From the NCBI RefSeq assembly GCF_006715395.1, contig NZ_VFNC01000003.1, forward strand, positions 558,001-622,000: a stretch of DNA of 64,000 nucleotides. Direction: 5' to 3'. The position numbers and the translations under genes are program-made. A model generated the notes under the pieces. That model was not told the DNA's origin and searched no databases. It was given only the letters and a program-made list of their open reading frames with translations. Source of the stretch: Streptomyces sp. SLBN-31 (lineage in GTDB: Bacteria > Actinomycetota > Actinomycetes > Streptomycetales > Streptomycetaceae). Of the stretch, positions 43,826 to 54,260 are shown in pieces (position 1 is the stretch's first letter; every line of letters starts with the position of its first letter).

Positions 43826-43898
43826 TGCACTCGGCAGGATTCGAACCTGCAACCTTCTGATCCGTAGTCAGATGCTCTATCCGTTAAGCTACGAGTGC
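43826..43898 (-). tRNA. tRNA-Arg(ACG)
   Basis: The minus strand reads GCACTCG ... CGAGTGC plus A as discriminator. Anticodon ACG is encoded at 43863-43865, T-loop GGTTCGAATCC. This is the tRNA whose A34 is the TadA substrate. Confidence 0.96.
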
Positions 43899-44057
43899 TT
43901 GTTTTGTTTTTTCGCCGGTCCCGGTCCTTTCGGCCCGCTCGCGGCGACAGGAAGAACATTACATGACTGCCGCCGCCATGTGAAATCCGTTTGCCGTACC
44001 CCTTGTGAGCTGCGGAAACAGGCCCAAGTGGGGGTCTGGGGCGGGGCCGGGAACGAC

Positions 44058-44086
44058 GAAGCCCCGGTCCGTCGGACCGGGGCTTC
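44058..44086 (-). terminator. Terminator of tRNA-Ser(GCT)
   Basis: GAAGCCCCGGTCC (44058-44070) pairs with GGACCGGGGCTTC (44074-44086), downstream of the minus-strand tRNA. Confidence 0.75.
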
Positions 44087-44107
44087 GGTGATCACTGGTG
44101 ATCAGGG

Positions 44108-44198
44108 CGGAGGCGGAGGGATTTGAACCCTCGATGGGCTTTAAGGCCCAAACCGCATTAGCAGTGCGGCGCCATAGACCGGACTAGGCGACGCCTCC
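44108..44198 (-). tRNA. tRNA-Ser(GCT)
   Basis: Acceptor GGAGGCG / CGCCTCC, long variable arm (GGGCCTTAAAGCCC), T-loop GGTTCAAATCC, anticodon GCT encoded at 44160-44162; 91 nt. Its 3' end resembles the fragment at 61678-61707. Confidence 0.96.
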
Positions 44199-44380
44199 AG
44201 CACAGCCGCCCGCGCGAGCGCGAGTGGTGCGTGCAGATGATGACACAGTCGAGCGTGCTGTCACCAATCGGCCTCCACGGTACTAGGCAGTCGGGTCGCA
44301 GGGCAAAGGGGTTGCCCGGCGCGCGGCGGCGCGGGCGGCGGGGAGCGCAACGTCGTGCGCCGAACCGCGTTAGTCAGGTC

Positions 44381-44830
44381 ATGTCCCAGGTCATCGTCCG
44401 TACCCGCCGCCGGCCCCTCGCCCGGCTCGTGCTCGCCCTCGGCGCACTCGGCGCCGCCTCCTCCCTCACCCCAGCCGTCGCCCACGCCGACGCCGACCAC
44501 CTCACCGTCACGGTGCGGCACGCGGGCGGCGGCAGGGACGGGACCTTCCAGCTGTACTGCCACCCCGACGCCGGGGACCACCCCGACGCGGCGGGCGCCT
44601 GTGCGGCCCTCGATCGCGGCAGCCGGTGGGGCAGGGAGACCTTCGCCCCCGTACCCCAGGGCAGCATCTGCACCATGCAGTACGGCGGCCCCGCGACCGC
44701 GCACGTCACCGGCGTCTGGGCGGGGCGGCCCGTCAACGCGACGTACAGCCGCGACGACGGGTGCGAGATCGCCCGCTGGGACCGGATGGTGCCGCTGCTG
44801 CCGGACCTGCGGCCACAAGGCCGTCCGTAA
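44381..44830 (+). CDS. SSI-family protease inhibitor
   Basis: Secreted subtilisin inhibitor, 149 aa with a signal peptide (LARLVLALGALGAASSL ... AHA). The mature domain has the paired cysteines CHPDAGDHPDAAGAC, CTMQYGG and GCEIARWD. By alignment with SSI (CPM-VYDP) the reactive bond is CTM-QYGG, so P1 is Met, as in SSI, and P1' is Gln. The ribosome-binding site is weak. Such inhibitors control extracellular proteases during development. Confidence 0.85.
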   Translation: MSQVIVRTRRRPLARLVLALGALGAASSLTPAVAHADADHLTVTVRHAGGGRDGTFQLYCHPDAGDHPDAAGACAALDRGSRWGRETFAPVPQGSICTMQYGGPATAHVTGVWAGRPVNATYSRDDGCEIARWDRMVPLLPDLRPQGRP

Positions 44831-45091
44831 GGGGACGTTTCTCCGCCGGCCGCGGCGGCCGCGGCGTTCGTCGCTTGGCGGAAACCACGGCTCCGTAAAG
44901 TCGCCCAGGCCACGCCGGGGACCGGAAGATACGGTCACATGTTCTGCTTCACTTCCTCGTGCGACCTCCCTCTCATCCGGCGCCGCGGGCGCAACCGGTG
45001 CCCGTAGACTCCCCCGCGTGACACGCCGCGGGCCGGTTGGCAAGATGGCCCGAGCGGTCGGCAAGGTGCGGTAACAGGGAGGAAGCGTCTC

Positions 45092-48000
45092 GTGAGCAGC
45101 AGGCCATCCCGAGGCGCTGCTCGCCTCGCAGCCATACTCGACGCGCTTCCCGATGCGTTGGTGCTGGTCAACGCCAACGGGACCGTCGTCAACGCCAACA
45201 CCATCGCCCTGGAGGCCTTCGAGGCGCCGGGGACGGCTCTGGTGGGCCGGGGGCTGCTGGACCTGCTGCCGCAGTTCGACTCCAAGCTCATCCCCGGGTC
45301 CATGCGACGGCCCGATCACATGGACCCGCGCGGGCGGACCAAGCCGACCCGGATGATCGCCCGGCGGACCGACGGCAGCGAGTTCCCCGTCGAGGTGACC
45401 AGCGCCAACCTGGAGAACGGACAGCAGGCGTACGACGGTTACGGCTACAGCGGCGACGAGCTGCTGATGCTCGTCGTGCGCGACCTGACCGGCACCGTGG
45501 ACACCGAGGCCGAGCTGGCCCGGTCGCAGCGGCAGACCGAGATGATCCTGCGGGCCGCGGCCGAGGGGGTCGTGGGCACGGACACCGACGGGCGGATCGT
45601 GCTCGTCAACCCGGCCGCCGCCCAGATACTGGGTTACCGGGCGAGCGATCTCGGCGGCAAGGAGCTGCACACCCTCGTCCTGCACTCGCGTGCCGACGGG
45701 TCCCCCTTCCCGTACGACGAGTCCCCGCTCGCCGACACCCTGCGCTCCGGGCGCAAGCACCGGGTGCGCGGGCAGGTGCTGTTCGCCAAGAACGGGGACC
45801 CCGTCGCCGTCGACCTCACCACCGCGCCCGTGCGCGACGGCGACCAGCTCGTCGGCGCCGTGATGACCTTCACCGACCGGCGGCCCTACGACGCCCTCGC
45901 GGACGAGAAGGCCGCGCTGGAGAAGCGGCACGCCGAGGAACTGGAGCGGATCGAGGAGGAGCACGCCTCGGAGCTCACCGCCCTGCGGCAGAAGCACCTC
46001 GACGAACTCGAGGACCTGCAGGAGCAGCACGAGGAGGAGCTCGCAGCCGGCGAGGAGCGGTACGCCTCGCTCGGCGAGCGGGAGAAGGACCGGTACGAGG
46101 CTCTCGCCGGGCGGCACGAGCAGCTGCTGACGCTGCTGGGGCGCTCGCTGCGGGGGCCCCTGGACGAGCTGCGGCGGGAGCTGGCCGCGCTCGCCGCCGA
46201 CGACGCCGGGCAGCTGTGGCCCGAGGCCAACCAGGTGCTGCACCACCTGTCCGCCGGGTACTCACGGATCACGACGCTGATCGACAGCGTCCTCGGATAC
46301 CAGCGCCTCGACGCCGGCAGTGAGCAGATCACCCGTACGAAGGTCATGCTCGACGCCGTCGTCGCGGCCGGTGTCGACGGTGCCGTCGAGCTGATCGGGC
46401 CCGGACGCGTGCAGTTCGCCGTGCACGCGCCGCCCATCGAGGCCGAGGTCGACCCGCAGCGGCTCGCGGGCGCCCTCGCGCACCTCGTCGCCGACGTCGC
46501 CGGAGTCGACGCGACCGGCAACGCGCCCGTCTCCGCGGGCGGCTACATGGACAACACCGTCGTCGTCGCCGCGGCTCAGCGCGGCGAGGTCGTACGGATC
46601 GAGGTGCGCGGGCCGTACGCCGGGGGAGACCCGGTGCACGAGCCGATCGTGCGGGGGATCGTGCGCGCCCACGGCGGTGTGCTGCAGACCCACGAAGTGC
46701 CGGGGATGAGCGGCAGCGCCTTCGTGCTGGAGGTGCCCATCGGGGGTGGGGCCGGGGCCGTGGTGGCCGAGGCCCCCGTCGAGGCGCCCGTCGCGGACGA
46801 CACCTCCGGCGGCGGACGGCGGCGGGCCCGGCGCTCCTCCGTCGACGCCTTCCTGGACAGCGAGGTCACGGGCGAGAGCGGGGAGGCCGCCACCGCCGAC
46901 GCGGAGGCCGGTGTGCCCACCGGGCGGCGCAGGCGGCGGGCTGTCGAGGAGTCGGCCGCCGCCGCGGCCTCGGGTGCCCTCGAGGTGTCCGGCGGCACCG
47001 GGCGGCGGCGCGGGCGGCCGGCCGAGACCGCCGGTGACGGCGTCAGCGAGGGTGCCGTCGTCATGGCCGCCGAGCACGCCGCGGGAACCGCCGCCGTCGG
47101 TACGGGCCTGGGCGGCACCGTTCCGCCGCAGGGCGTGCCCGCGCCGGGCGGGCGCCGCGCACGACACGGCGGCGGGGCACAACAGGCGCTGCCCGCGGCG
47201 CTGCCCGCGGCGCTGCCCGCGGCTCCCGCGCCGACTGGTGAACCGGTTCCGGGTGACCAGTCCGGCGAGCCCGTTGCCGCCGAGAACGCCCAGCCGACCG
47301 GGCGCCGCCGACGTGCCCTGGCCGCCGCGAACGAGCGTGCCGCCGCGCAGGAGGCCGGCCCCCGCACGGTGTTCGCCCTGCCCCCGGCGGAGGCGGACCG
47401 GACGCCCGACGGTGCGGTGGCTGCCGCGCCGGCGCCGGGGCAGCCCCAGATCCCCGGACAGACCCAGGTACCCGGACAGGCCCAGCCCCAGATCCCCGGA
47501 CAGACCCAGGTACCCGGACAGGCCCAGCCTCAGGTTCCCGGTCCGCAGCCGCAGCTTCCCGGCCAGAGCGGTCAGGGCGGTCAGGGCGGTCCGGACGTCG
47601 CGGGTGACGCCCTGATCGACGACGGCCGGCACGACGCCGTACCGCACGACCAGTCCGGCGACCACACCCCGCCCCAGCCGCACCCCACAAACGCTCCGAC
47701 GGGCCGCCGTCGCCGTGCCGTGGCACAGCCCGCGCAGGGAGTGCCGGCGCAGGAGGCCGCCGCCGAGCAAGGCGGCCCGGCGGCCGGCGTGCCGATGCCG
47801 GGTCAGCCGATGCAGCCGGTTCCGCCGGGACAGCCCGTGCCTTCGGGACAAGCCGTTGTGCCCGGGCAGCAGCCGCAGGTCCAGCAGGCCGTGGCCCAGC
47901 AGCCCGTGGCCGTGCCCGCGCAGGGCGCTCTGCCGGGCGGCGTGCAGATGGCGCCGGGCCAGCCGATCCCGGTGCAGGGTGTTCCCGGCCGGCCAGTACC

Positions 48001-49687
48001 CGCACACGGCGTACCGGTGGCCCCCGGCCAGCCCGACGCCGCCCAGGCCCTTCCCGGACAGCCGGCGCAGGCACACCCCGGGCAGCCCGCCCAGGCGCTC
48101 CCCGGCCAGCCGGCTCCCGTCCCGGCGGCGAACGCCGCTCAGACGCCGGGCGCCCCCATCCCGAACCCTGCGGCGAACGCGGCGAACGCGGCGACCCCGC
48201 TCGCGCCCGGGCAGCCGGGCCGGCCCGCGCCCGCCCAGGCCGTCGCCCCGCCCCACCCGGCACCGGGCACCCAGGCCACACCCGTGCCTCCGGGCACCCC
48301 CCTGCCCCCCAACGTCTCCACGCCCCCCGGCACCCCGATCCCCGGCCAGCCCCTGCCGGCCGAGGCACCCCCCGGCGCCGCCCCCGCCGCGCCCGTGCCA
48401 CCCCACGGCGCCGCCACCCCCGTACCCCCACAGCCCGGGCAGCCCGCGACGCCCACTCCACCCCCCGGCCTCCAGCCCCCCACCGAGCCCACAACCACGG
48501 CGACCGGCGCGGGACAGGCGGCGCCCGGAGGGCGCGGTGTCGCTCAGCCGCTGTCCGCCGACGCGGCCGTCCCCGTCGACCCCAACTCGACGCAGGGGCG
48601 GGCGATCAGCGTGCGGACCCTGGGGCAAGGGGTGCCGTTCACGCGGCAGGCCGCGCAGGTCCAGCAGCCGACGGCGACTCCCGCGCCGCACAGCCCCGGG
48701 GGTTCCGGCCGGCGCCGCAAGCTGGGGACGCGGCCCGACGCCGCAGCGGGCGAGCAGGCCGCCGCGCAGCCACAGTCCGCGCCCCAGCCGCAGCCCTCCC
48801 TGGCCGGGCAGTCCCGGCTCGCGCAGGCGACCGAGGGCACCGGACGGTCGTACGCCATAGGGGCGCCGGACGAGAACGCCGCCGAAGGACCTGAGCCGCT
48901 GGACGGGCCGGGCGGGGCCGTCGAGGTCGCCGACCCGCCGCGGCCGCAGCCGCTGGACGACGAGCTGCCGCCGGAGCCGCTGGACAACCCGCGCCGGCTG
49001 CTGGTGTGGCCCGCGCCGGACGTGACGACCCAGCAGGCGCTCAGCGACCGCGGCTACCGGCCCGTCATCGTGCACTCGCGCGAGGAGGTCGACGCGCAGA
49101 TCGCCGCCTTCCCGGCCGCGCTGTTCGTGGACCCGCTGACCGGGCCGATCACGCGGACGGCGCTGCAGTCGCTGCGGCAGGCGGCCGTCGCCGCCGAGGT
49201 GCCGGTCATGGTGACCGCGGGGCTCGGGCAGGCGACGCGCGAGGCGGCCTACGGCGCCGACCCCGCCGTACTGCTGAAGGCGCTCGCGCCCCGGGACAGC
49301 GAGCAGCATCCGCCGCGGGTGCTGCTCATCGAGGAGCACGCCGAGATCGCGCTCGCCCTGACCGCGACGCTGGAGCGGCGCGGGATGCAGGTGGCGCGGG
49401 CCGCGAGTGACGCGGACGCGGTGACGCTGGCGGGGCAGCTCAGGCCCAACCTGGTCGTGATGGACCTGATGCAGGTGCACCGCCGACAGGCCGGGATCAT
49501 CGACTGGCTGCGCGCGAACGGCCAGCTCAACCGCACCCCGCTCGTCGTCTACACCGCCGCCGTCGACCAGGCCGACCTGCCCAGGCTGGCGTCGGGGGAG
49601 ACCGTCCTCTTCCTCGCCGAGCGGTCGACCAGTGACGAGGTGCAGGCCAGGATCGTGGACCTGCTGGCCCGAATCGGCACCAACTAG
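45092..49687 (+). CDS. PAS-pseudokinase-pseudoreceiver hybrid protein with a long low-complexity linker
   Basis: 1531 aa, GTG start after AGGGAGGA. Two PAS domains (about 5-140 and 150-265), a coiled coil (265-345, Glu/Lys-rich), then a histidine-kinase-like region in which the H box reads GRSLRGPLDEL, without the His, and the N box region lacks its Asn. A Pro/Gln/Ala/Gly-rich linker spans roughly 550-1300, including RRRR-type clusters and PGQ repeats. The end has two receiver-like domains; only the last keeps an Asp in VVMDLMQ, and lacks the usual Lys. Probably a signalling scaffold. Confidence 0.85.
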   Translation: MSSRPSRGAARLAAILDALPDALVLVNANGTVVNANTIALEAFEAPGTALVGRGLLDLLPQFDSKLIPGSMRRPDHMDPRGRTKPTRMIARRTDGSEFPVEVTSANLENGQQAYDGYGYSGDELLMLVVRDLTGTVDTEAELARSQRQTEMILRAAAEGVVGTDTDGRIVLVNPAAAQILGYRASDLGGKELHTLVLHSRADGSPFPYDESPLADTLRSGRKHRVRGQVLFAKNGDPVAVDLTTAPVRDGDQLVGAVMTFTDRRPYDALADEKAALEKRHAEELERIEEEHASELTALRQKHLDELEDLQEQHEEELAAGEERYASLGEREKDRYEALAGRHEQLLTLLGRSLRGPLDELRRELAALAADDAGQLWPEANQVLHHLSAGYSRITTLIDSVLGYQRLDAGSEQITRTKVMLDAVVAAGVDGAVELIGPGRVQFAVHAPPIEAEVDPQRLAGALAHLVADVAGVDATGNAPVSAGGYMDNTVVVAAAQRGEVVRIEVRGPYAGGDPVHEPIVRGIVRAHGGVLQTHEVPGMSGSAFVLEVPIGGGAGAVVAEAPVEAPVADDTSGGGRRRARRSSVDAFLDSEVTGESGEAATADAEAGVPTGRRRRRAVEESAAAAASGALEVSGGTGRRRGRPAETAGDGVSEGAVVMAAEHAAGTAAVGTGLGGTVPPQGVPAPGGRRARHGGGAQQALPAALPAALPAAPAPTGEPVPGDQSGEPVAAENAQPTGRRRRALAAANERAAAQEAGPRTVFALPPAEADRTPDGAVAAAPAPGQPQIPGQTQVPGQAQPQIPGQTQVPGQAQPQVPGPQPQLPGQSGQGGQGGPDVAGDALIDDGRHDAVPHDQSGDHTPPQPHPTNAPTGRRRRAVAQPAQGVPAQEAAAEQGGPAAGVPMPGQPMQPVPPGQPVPSGQAVVPGQQPQVQQAVAQQPVAVPAQGALPGGVQMAPGQPIPVQGVPGRPVPAHGVPVAPGQPDAAQALPGQPAQAHPGQPAQALPGQPAPVPAANAAQTPGAPIPNPAANAANAATPLAPGQPGRPAPAQAVAPPHPAPGTQATPVPPGTPLPPNVSTPPGTPIPGQPLPAEAPPGAAPAAPVPPHGAATPVPPQPGQPATPTPPPGLQPPTEPTTTATGAGQAAPGGRGVAQPLSADAAVPVDPNSTQGRAISVRTLGQGVPFTRQAAQVQQPTATPAPHSPGGSGRRRKLGTRPDAAAGEQAAAQPQSAPQPQPSLAGQSRLAQATEGTGRSYAIGAPDENAAEGPEPLDGPGGAVEVADPPRPQPLDDELPPEPLDNPRRLLVWPAPDVTTQQALSDRGYRPVIVHSREEVDAQIAAFPAALFVDPLTGPITRTALQSLRQAAVAAEVPVMVTAGLGQATREAAYGADPAVLLKALAPRDSEQHPPRVLLIEEHAEIALALTATLERRGMQVARAASDADAVTLAGQLRPNLVVMDLMQVHRRQAGIIDWLRANGQLNRTPLVVYTAAVDQADLPRLASGETVLFLAERSTSDEVQARIVDLLARIGTN
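47447..47530 (+). repeat. Perfect 42-bp tandem duplication in the linker
   Basis: Two identical 42-nt units (47447-47488 and 47489-47530) encode QIPGQTQVPGQAQP twice. The exact match at DNA level indicates recent duplication. Confidence 0.9.
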
Positions 49688-49700
49688 CGCCTGGCGGCGG

Positions 49701-50285
49701 TCACTTCGCCACCAGCCGTCGTGCCGCCTCCCGCACGGAGGCGCGCAGGCGGTCGCGGTCGGTCGCCTCGGCGCCGACGAGGATGCGCCTCATCTGCGGG
49801 ACGACCGCGGCCCAGTTGGCCACGGCGATCAGCAGGAACAGCAGGTCGCGGGGCGGGATGGCGTCGGTGACGACACCGCGCGCCTGGCCGTCCTCCAGGA
49901 CGGCGACCTTGCGGCGGTAGTGCTCCTGGCGTTCGGCCTCGTCGGGGAGCTCGGCGGTGGCGCCGTACTCCAGGCCCTCCCAGAAGAGCAGGCGCAGCAC
50001 CTCGGGGTGCTCCTCGTGGTAGTCCATCAGGCGGTCGATCCAGGCCTCGACGTCGTCCGGGTCGACGGGGACGGCGACGGCCAGGTCGAGCATGACCTTG
50101 CCCAGCACTTGTGTGAACAGCTCGGCCTTGTTGCCGAAGTAGGCGTAGATCAACTGCTTGTTGGCCTTGGCCTCGGCCGCGATGCGGTCGATGCGGGCGC
50201 CCGCGATGCCGTGCCGGGCGAACTCGGCGACCGCCGCCTCGAAGATCCGGGCCCTGGTGGCCTCGGGGTCCCTCACTGCTGCCAT
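49701..50285 (-). CDS. TetR-family regulator
   Basis: 194 aa. N-terminal helix-turn-helix IDRIAAEAKANKQLIYAYFGNK; C-terminal ligand domain with several Trp. Divergent from an MFS gene, with two AACCAAC-type palindromes between, so it most likely represses that exporter and itself. Confidence 0.9.
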   Translation of the reverse strand: MAAVRDPEATRARIFEAAVAEFARHGIAGARIDRIAAEAKANKQLIYAYFGNKAELFTQVLGKVMLDLAVAVPVDPDDVEAWIDRLMDYHEEHPEVLRLLFWEGLEYGATAELPDEAERQEHYRRKVAVLEDGQARGVVTDAIPPRDLLFLLIAVANWAAVVPQMRRILVGAEATDRDRLRASVREAARRLVAK

Positions 50286-50307
50286 GAGGACAGGGTAGCG
50301 GGCAAGT

Positions 50308-50379
50308 AACCAACCGTTTGGTTGACAGGGAATCGAACGGCGTCCCAGACTGTTCTCCATTCCAACCAACCAGTTAGTT
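50308..50379. promoter_or_regulatory. Two AACCAAC-type palindromes between tetR and the MFS gene
   Basis: AACCAACCGTTTGGTT (50308-50323) and AACCAACCAGTTAGTT (50364-50379) fit one consensus, AACCAAC-N2-TTGGTT. Both lie in the divergent promoter region. Confidence 0.65.
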
Positions 50380-50411
50380 GCTAGAGCTGGCTCGAAGGAG
50401 TCCCTCCGCCC

Positions 50412-51617
50412 ATGTCGTCCACAACAACCGCCACCCGAGCCCGCGCCACAGCCCCTCGCCGCCCCGCCGACGGCCTGGCCGGCCGCCTGCTGCTCCCCCT
50501 CATCGCGCTGTGCACCGCCGTCACGGCCGCCAACATCTACCTCGCGGCCCCGCTGCTCCCGCTCATCGCCCGCGACTTCGGCTCGACCCCGTCCGCGGTG
50601 GCCTGGATCGCCTCGGTCGCGCAGTTCGGCTACGCGGCCGGCCTGCTCTTCTTCGCGCCGCTCGGCGACAGCGTCAGCCGGCGCCGCCTGGTGGCCGTCC
50701 TGTCGGTCGTCACCACGGCGGCCCTGATCGCCGGCGCCACGGCCGCGGGAACCACCGCGCTCGCCGCGGCCGTCCTGGTCGCCTCCGCGGCCACCGTGGT
50801 CCCGCAGCTCCTGGTCCCGCTCGTCGCTCAGCGCGCTCCCGCCGACCGGCGCGCCCGCCATGTCGCGGCCGTCATCGCGGGCCTGTTCACCGGAATCGTC
50901 GCGGCCCGGGTGCTCGGCGGGCTTGTCGGGCAGACCTTCGGCTGGCGGACGGTGTTCGTCGGCGCGGCGGTGCTGACGGCCGTGCTGGGCCTGGCCACCG
51001 CGGCCGTCCTGCCCACGGAGAACCGCAACCGTCAGGGCTCGCTGTTCGCCGGACTGCTGGCCATGCCCTCGGTGGTCCGCCGCTCGCCCGACCTGTGGCG
51101 CGCCTGCGTGCGGCAGGCGGGGATGTACGGCGCCTGGAGCGCGCTGTGGACCTCGCTCGCCCTGCTGCTGACGGGCGGTTCCTACGGCTACTCCACCGCC
51201 ACCGCCGGCCTGTTCGGCCTCTTCGGACTCGCGGCCAGCGTGGTGGCGCCCCTGGCGGGCGGACTGGTGGACCGTTTCGGCGCCGCCAGGGTCGTACGGT
51301 CCGCGTATCTCCTCGCGGCCGTCTCCGTCCCCCTCTTCTGGCTGGGCGGGCAGGTGCTCGTGGCCCTGTTCGCGGCGGCGATCGCCATCCACGCGGCCCT
51401 GGTCGCCTCCCACGTCGCCAACCAGACCCTGGCCCTGACGACGACCTCGACCCCGGCCACCGCCAACAGCGCCTACGTGGTCGCGGGCTTCGCGGGCGGC
51501 GCCAGCGCCTCGGCCCTCGCGGGCCTCGCCTTCAGCCACTGGGGCTGGGGCGGGGTGTGCGCGGTGGCGGGGGTGTGGCTGCTGCTGGGCTGGAGCACGA
51601 CGGCCGTACGACGGTGA
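50412..51617 (+). CDS. MFS transporter (12 helices)
   Basis: 401 aa exporter of the DHA1/arabinose-efflux type. Motif A region is APLGDSVSRRRLVAVL; helix 1 begins LLLPLIALCTAVTAANIYLAAPLLPLIA. Start ATG with GAAGGAG upstream. Divergent from TetR, ends at a strong terminator. Substrate unknown. Confidence 0.9.
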   Translation: MSSTTTATRARATAPRRPADGLAGRLLLPLIALCTAVTAANIYLAAPLLPLIARDFGSTPSAVAWIASVAQFGYAAGLLFFAPLGDSVSRRRLVAVLSVVTTAALIAGATAAGTTALAAAVLVASAATVVPQLLVPLVAQRAPADRRARHVAAVIAGLFTGIVAARVLGGLVGQTFGWRTVFVGAAVLTAVLGLATAAVLPTENRNRQGSLFAGLLAMPSVVRRSPDLWRACVRQAGMYGAWSALWTSLALLLTGGSYGYSTATAGLFGLFGLAASVVAPLAGGLVDRFGAARVVRSAYLLAAVSVPLFWLGGQVLVALFAAAIAIHAALVASHVANQTLALTTTSTPATANSAYVVAGFAGGASASALAGLAFSHWGWGGVCAVAGVWLLLGWSTTAVRR

Positions 51618-51688
51618 CCACGACGGCCGTACGACGATGACGGCGGCGGTCGCGGCGGTCGGTCGACGGCGACCGGCACCGCCGGTGC

Positions 51689-51724
51689 GCGCCGGGCGGG
51701 GCTCCTCGGGAGCCCGCCCGGCGC
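51689..51724. terminator. Strong bidirectional terminator between convergent genes
   Basis: GCGCCGGGCGGGGCTCC from 51689 pairs with GGAGCCCGCCCGGCGC ending at 51724, with one bulged G. Confidence 0.85.
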
Positions 51725-51733
51725 GTCCGTGCG

Positions 51734-53392
<1,659 letters not shown>

Positions 53393-53451
53393 GGCGTCCT
53401 CCCGGGGCGACATTGCCTACGCGGTAGTAGGGGCTCGCGCTGATTCTGCGC

Positions 53452-53469
53452 ACATACCGAGCGGTATGT
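53452..53469. promoter_or_regulatory. Palindrome ACATACCG-AG-CGGTATGT upstream of the acyl-CoA ligase
   Basis: An 8-bp perfect inverted repeat with a 2-bp centre, about 60 bp upstream of the ligase start, resembling TetR-type operators of fatty-acid metabolism genes. No regulator is adjacent. Confidence 0.6.
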
Positions 53470-53532
53470 CACTAGCTGCCGGTGATCGATCAGGTCACGG
53501 TGGCGGAAACCGACCCGATCGCGGGAACCGCG

Positions 53533-54090
53533 CTACCGCACCAGGCCCAGCTCGGGATCCTCGCGGAGCTTGCCGAGCGCGCGCGAGACCGCCGACTTCA
53601 CGGTCCCCACGGACACCCCGAGCACCTCGGCCGTCTGGACCTCGCTGAGGTCCTCGTAGTACCTGAGGACGACCATCGCCCGCTGCCGGTCGGGAAGCCT
53701 CATGATCGCCCGCCACATCGCGTCGTGCAGCGCCTGCTGCTCGGCCGGGTCGTCGCCGCCGGGCACCGGCTCCGGCTCGGGCAGCTCCTCGCACACGAAC
53801 TCGTCGACCTTGCGCTTGCGCCACTGCGAGGTGCGCGTGTTCACCAGGGCCCGGCGCACGTAGCCGTCCAGCGCCCGGTGGTCCTCGATCCGCTCCCAGG
53901 CGACGTACGTCTTGGTGAGCGCGGTCTGCAGCAGGTCCTCCGCGTCGCTCGGGTTCGCGGTGAGCGACCGGGCGGTGCGCAGCAGCACCGGCTGCCGGGC
54001 CCTGACGTACGACGAGAACGACGGGTACGGCAGAGTCTGCGTCGCCGGGCCGGCGGCGGTCGAAGCGCTGGTGCAGACGGGTGTGGTCAT
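53533..54090 (-). CDS. SigE-family ECF RNA polymerase sigma factor
   Basis: 185 aa. Region 2 has SLTANPSDAEDLLQTALTKTYVAW; region 4 has LPDRQRAMVVLRYYEDLSEV and the helix-turn-helix VQTAEVLGVSVGTVKSAVSR. Belongs to the actinobacterial SigE group without a C-terminal anti-sigma pair; no anti-sigma gene is nearby. Transcribed alone, toward the acyl-CoA ligase promoter region. Confidence 0.9.
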   Translation of the reverse strand: MTTPVCTSASTAAGPATQTLPYPSFSSYVRARQPVLLRTARSLTANPSDAEDLLQTALTKTYVAWERIEDHRALDGYVRRALVNTRTSQWRKRKVDEFVCEELPEPEPVPGGDDPAEQQALHDAMWRAIMRLPDRQRAMVVLRYYEDLSEVQTAEVLGVSVGTVKSAVSRALGKLREDPELGLVR

Positions 54091-54260
54091 GGCTCCACGC
54101 TATGAGCGGGTGCACCGTGCGCTCATCGGCCGCAGGTCCCGAAGCCGGGTCCGCCTCAGGTTGTAGGGGTGGGGCCGGCTGCACCTCCTGAAGGTGGACG
54201 AGCGGATGAGGGCCACTGCGGGATGACCCCTGCGGGTTGGCCGCGGGAGCGGTGCGGAAC

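Noticed and set aside
46262..49480. 1072-aa minus-strand ORF opposite the PAS hybrid protein
   Set aside because: Low-complexity shadow of a repetitive Pro/Gln coding region; no ribosome-binding site or recognisable domain.
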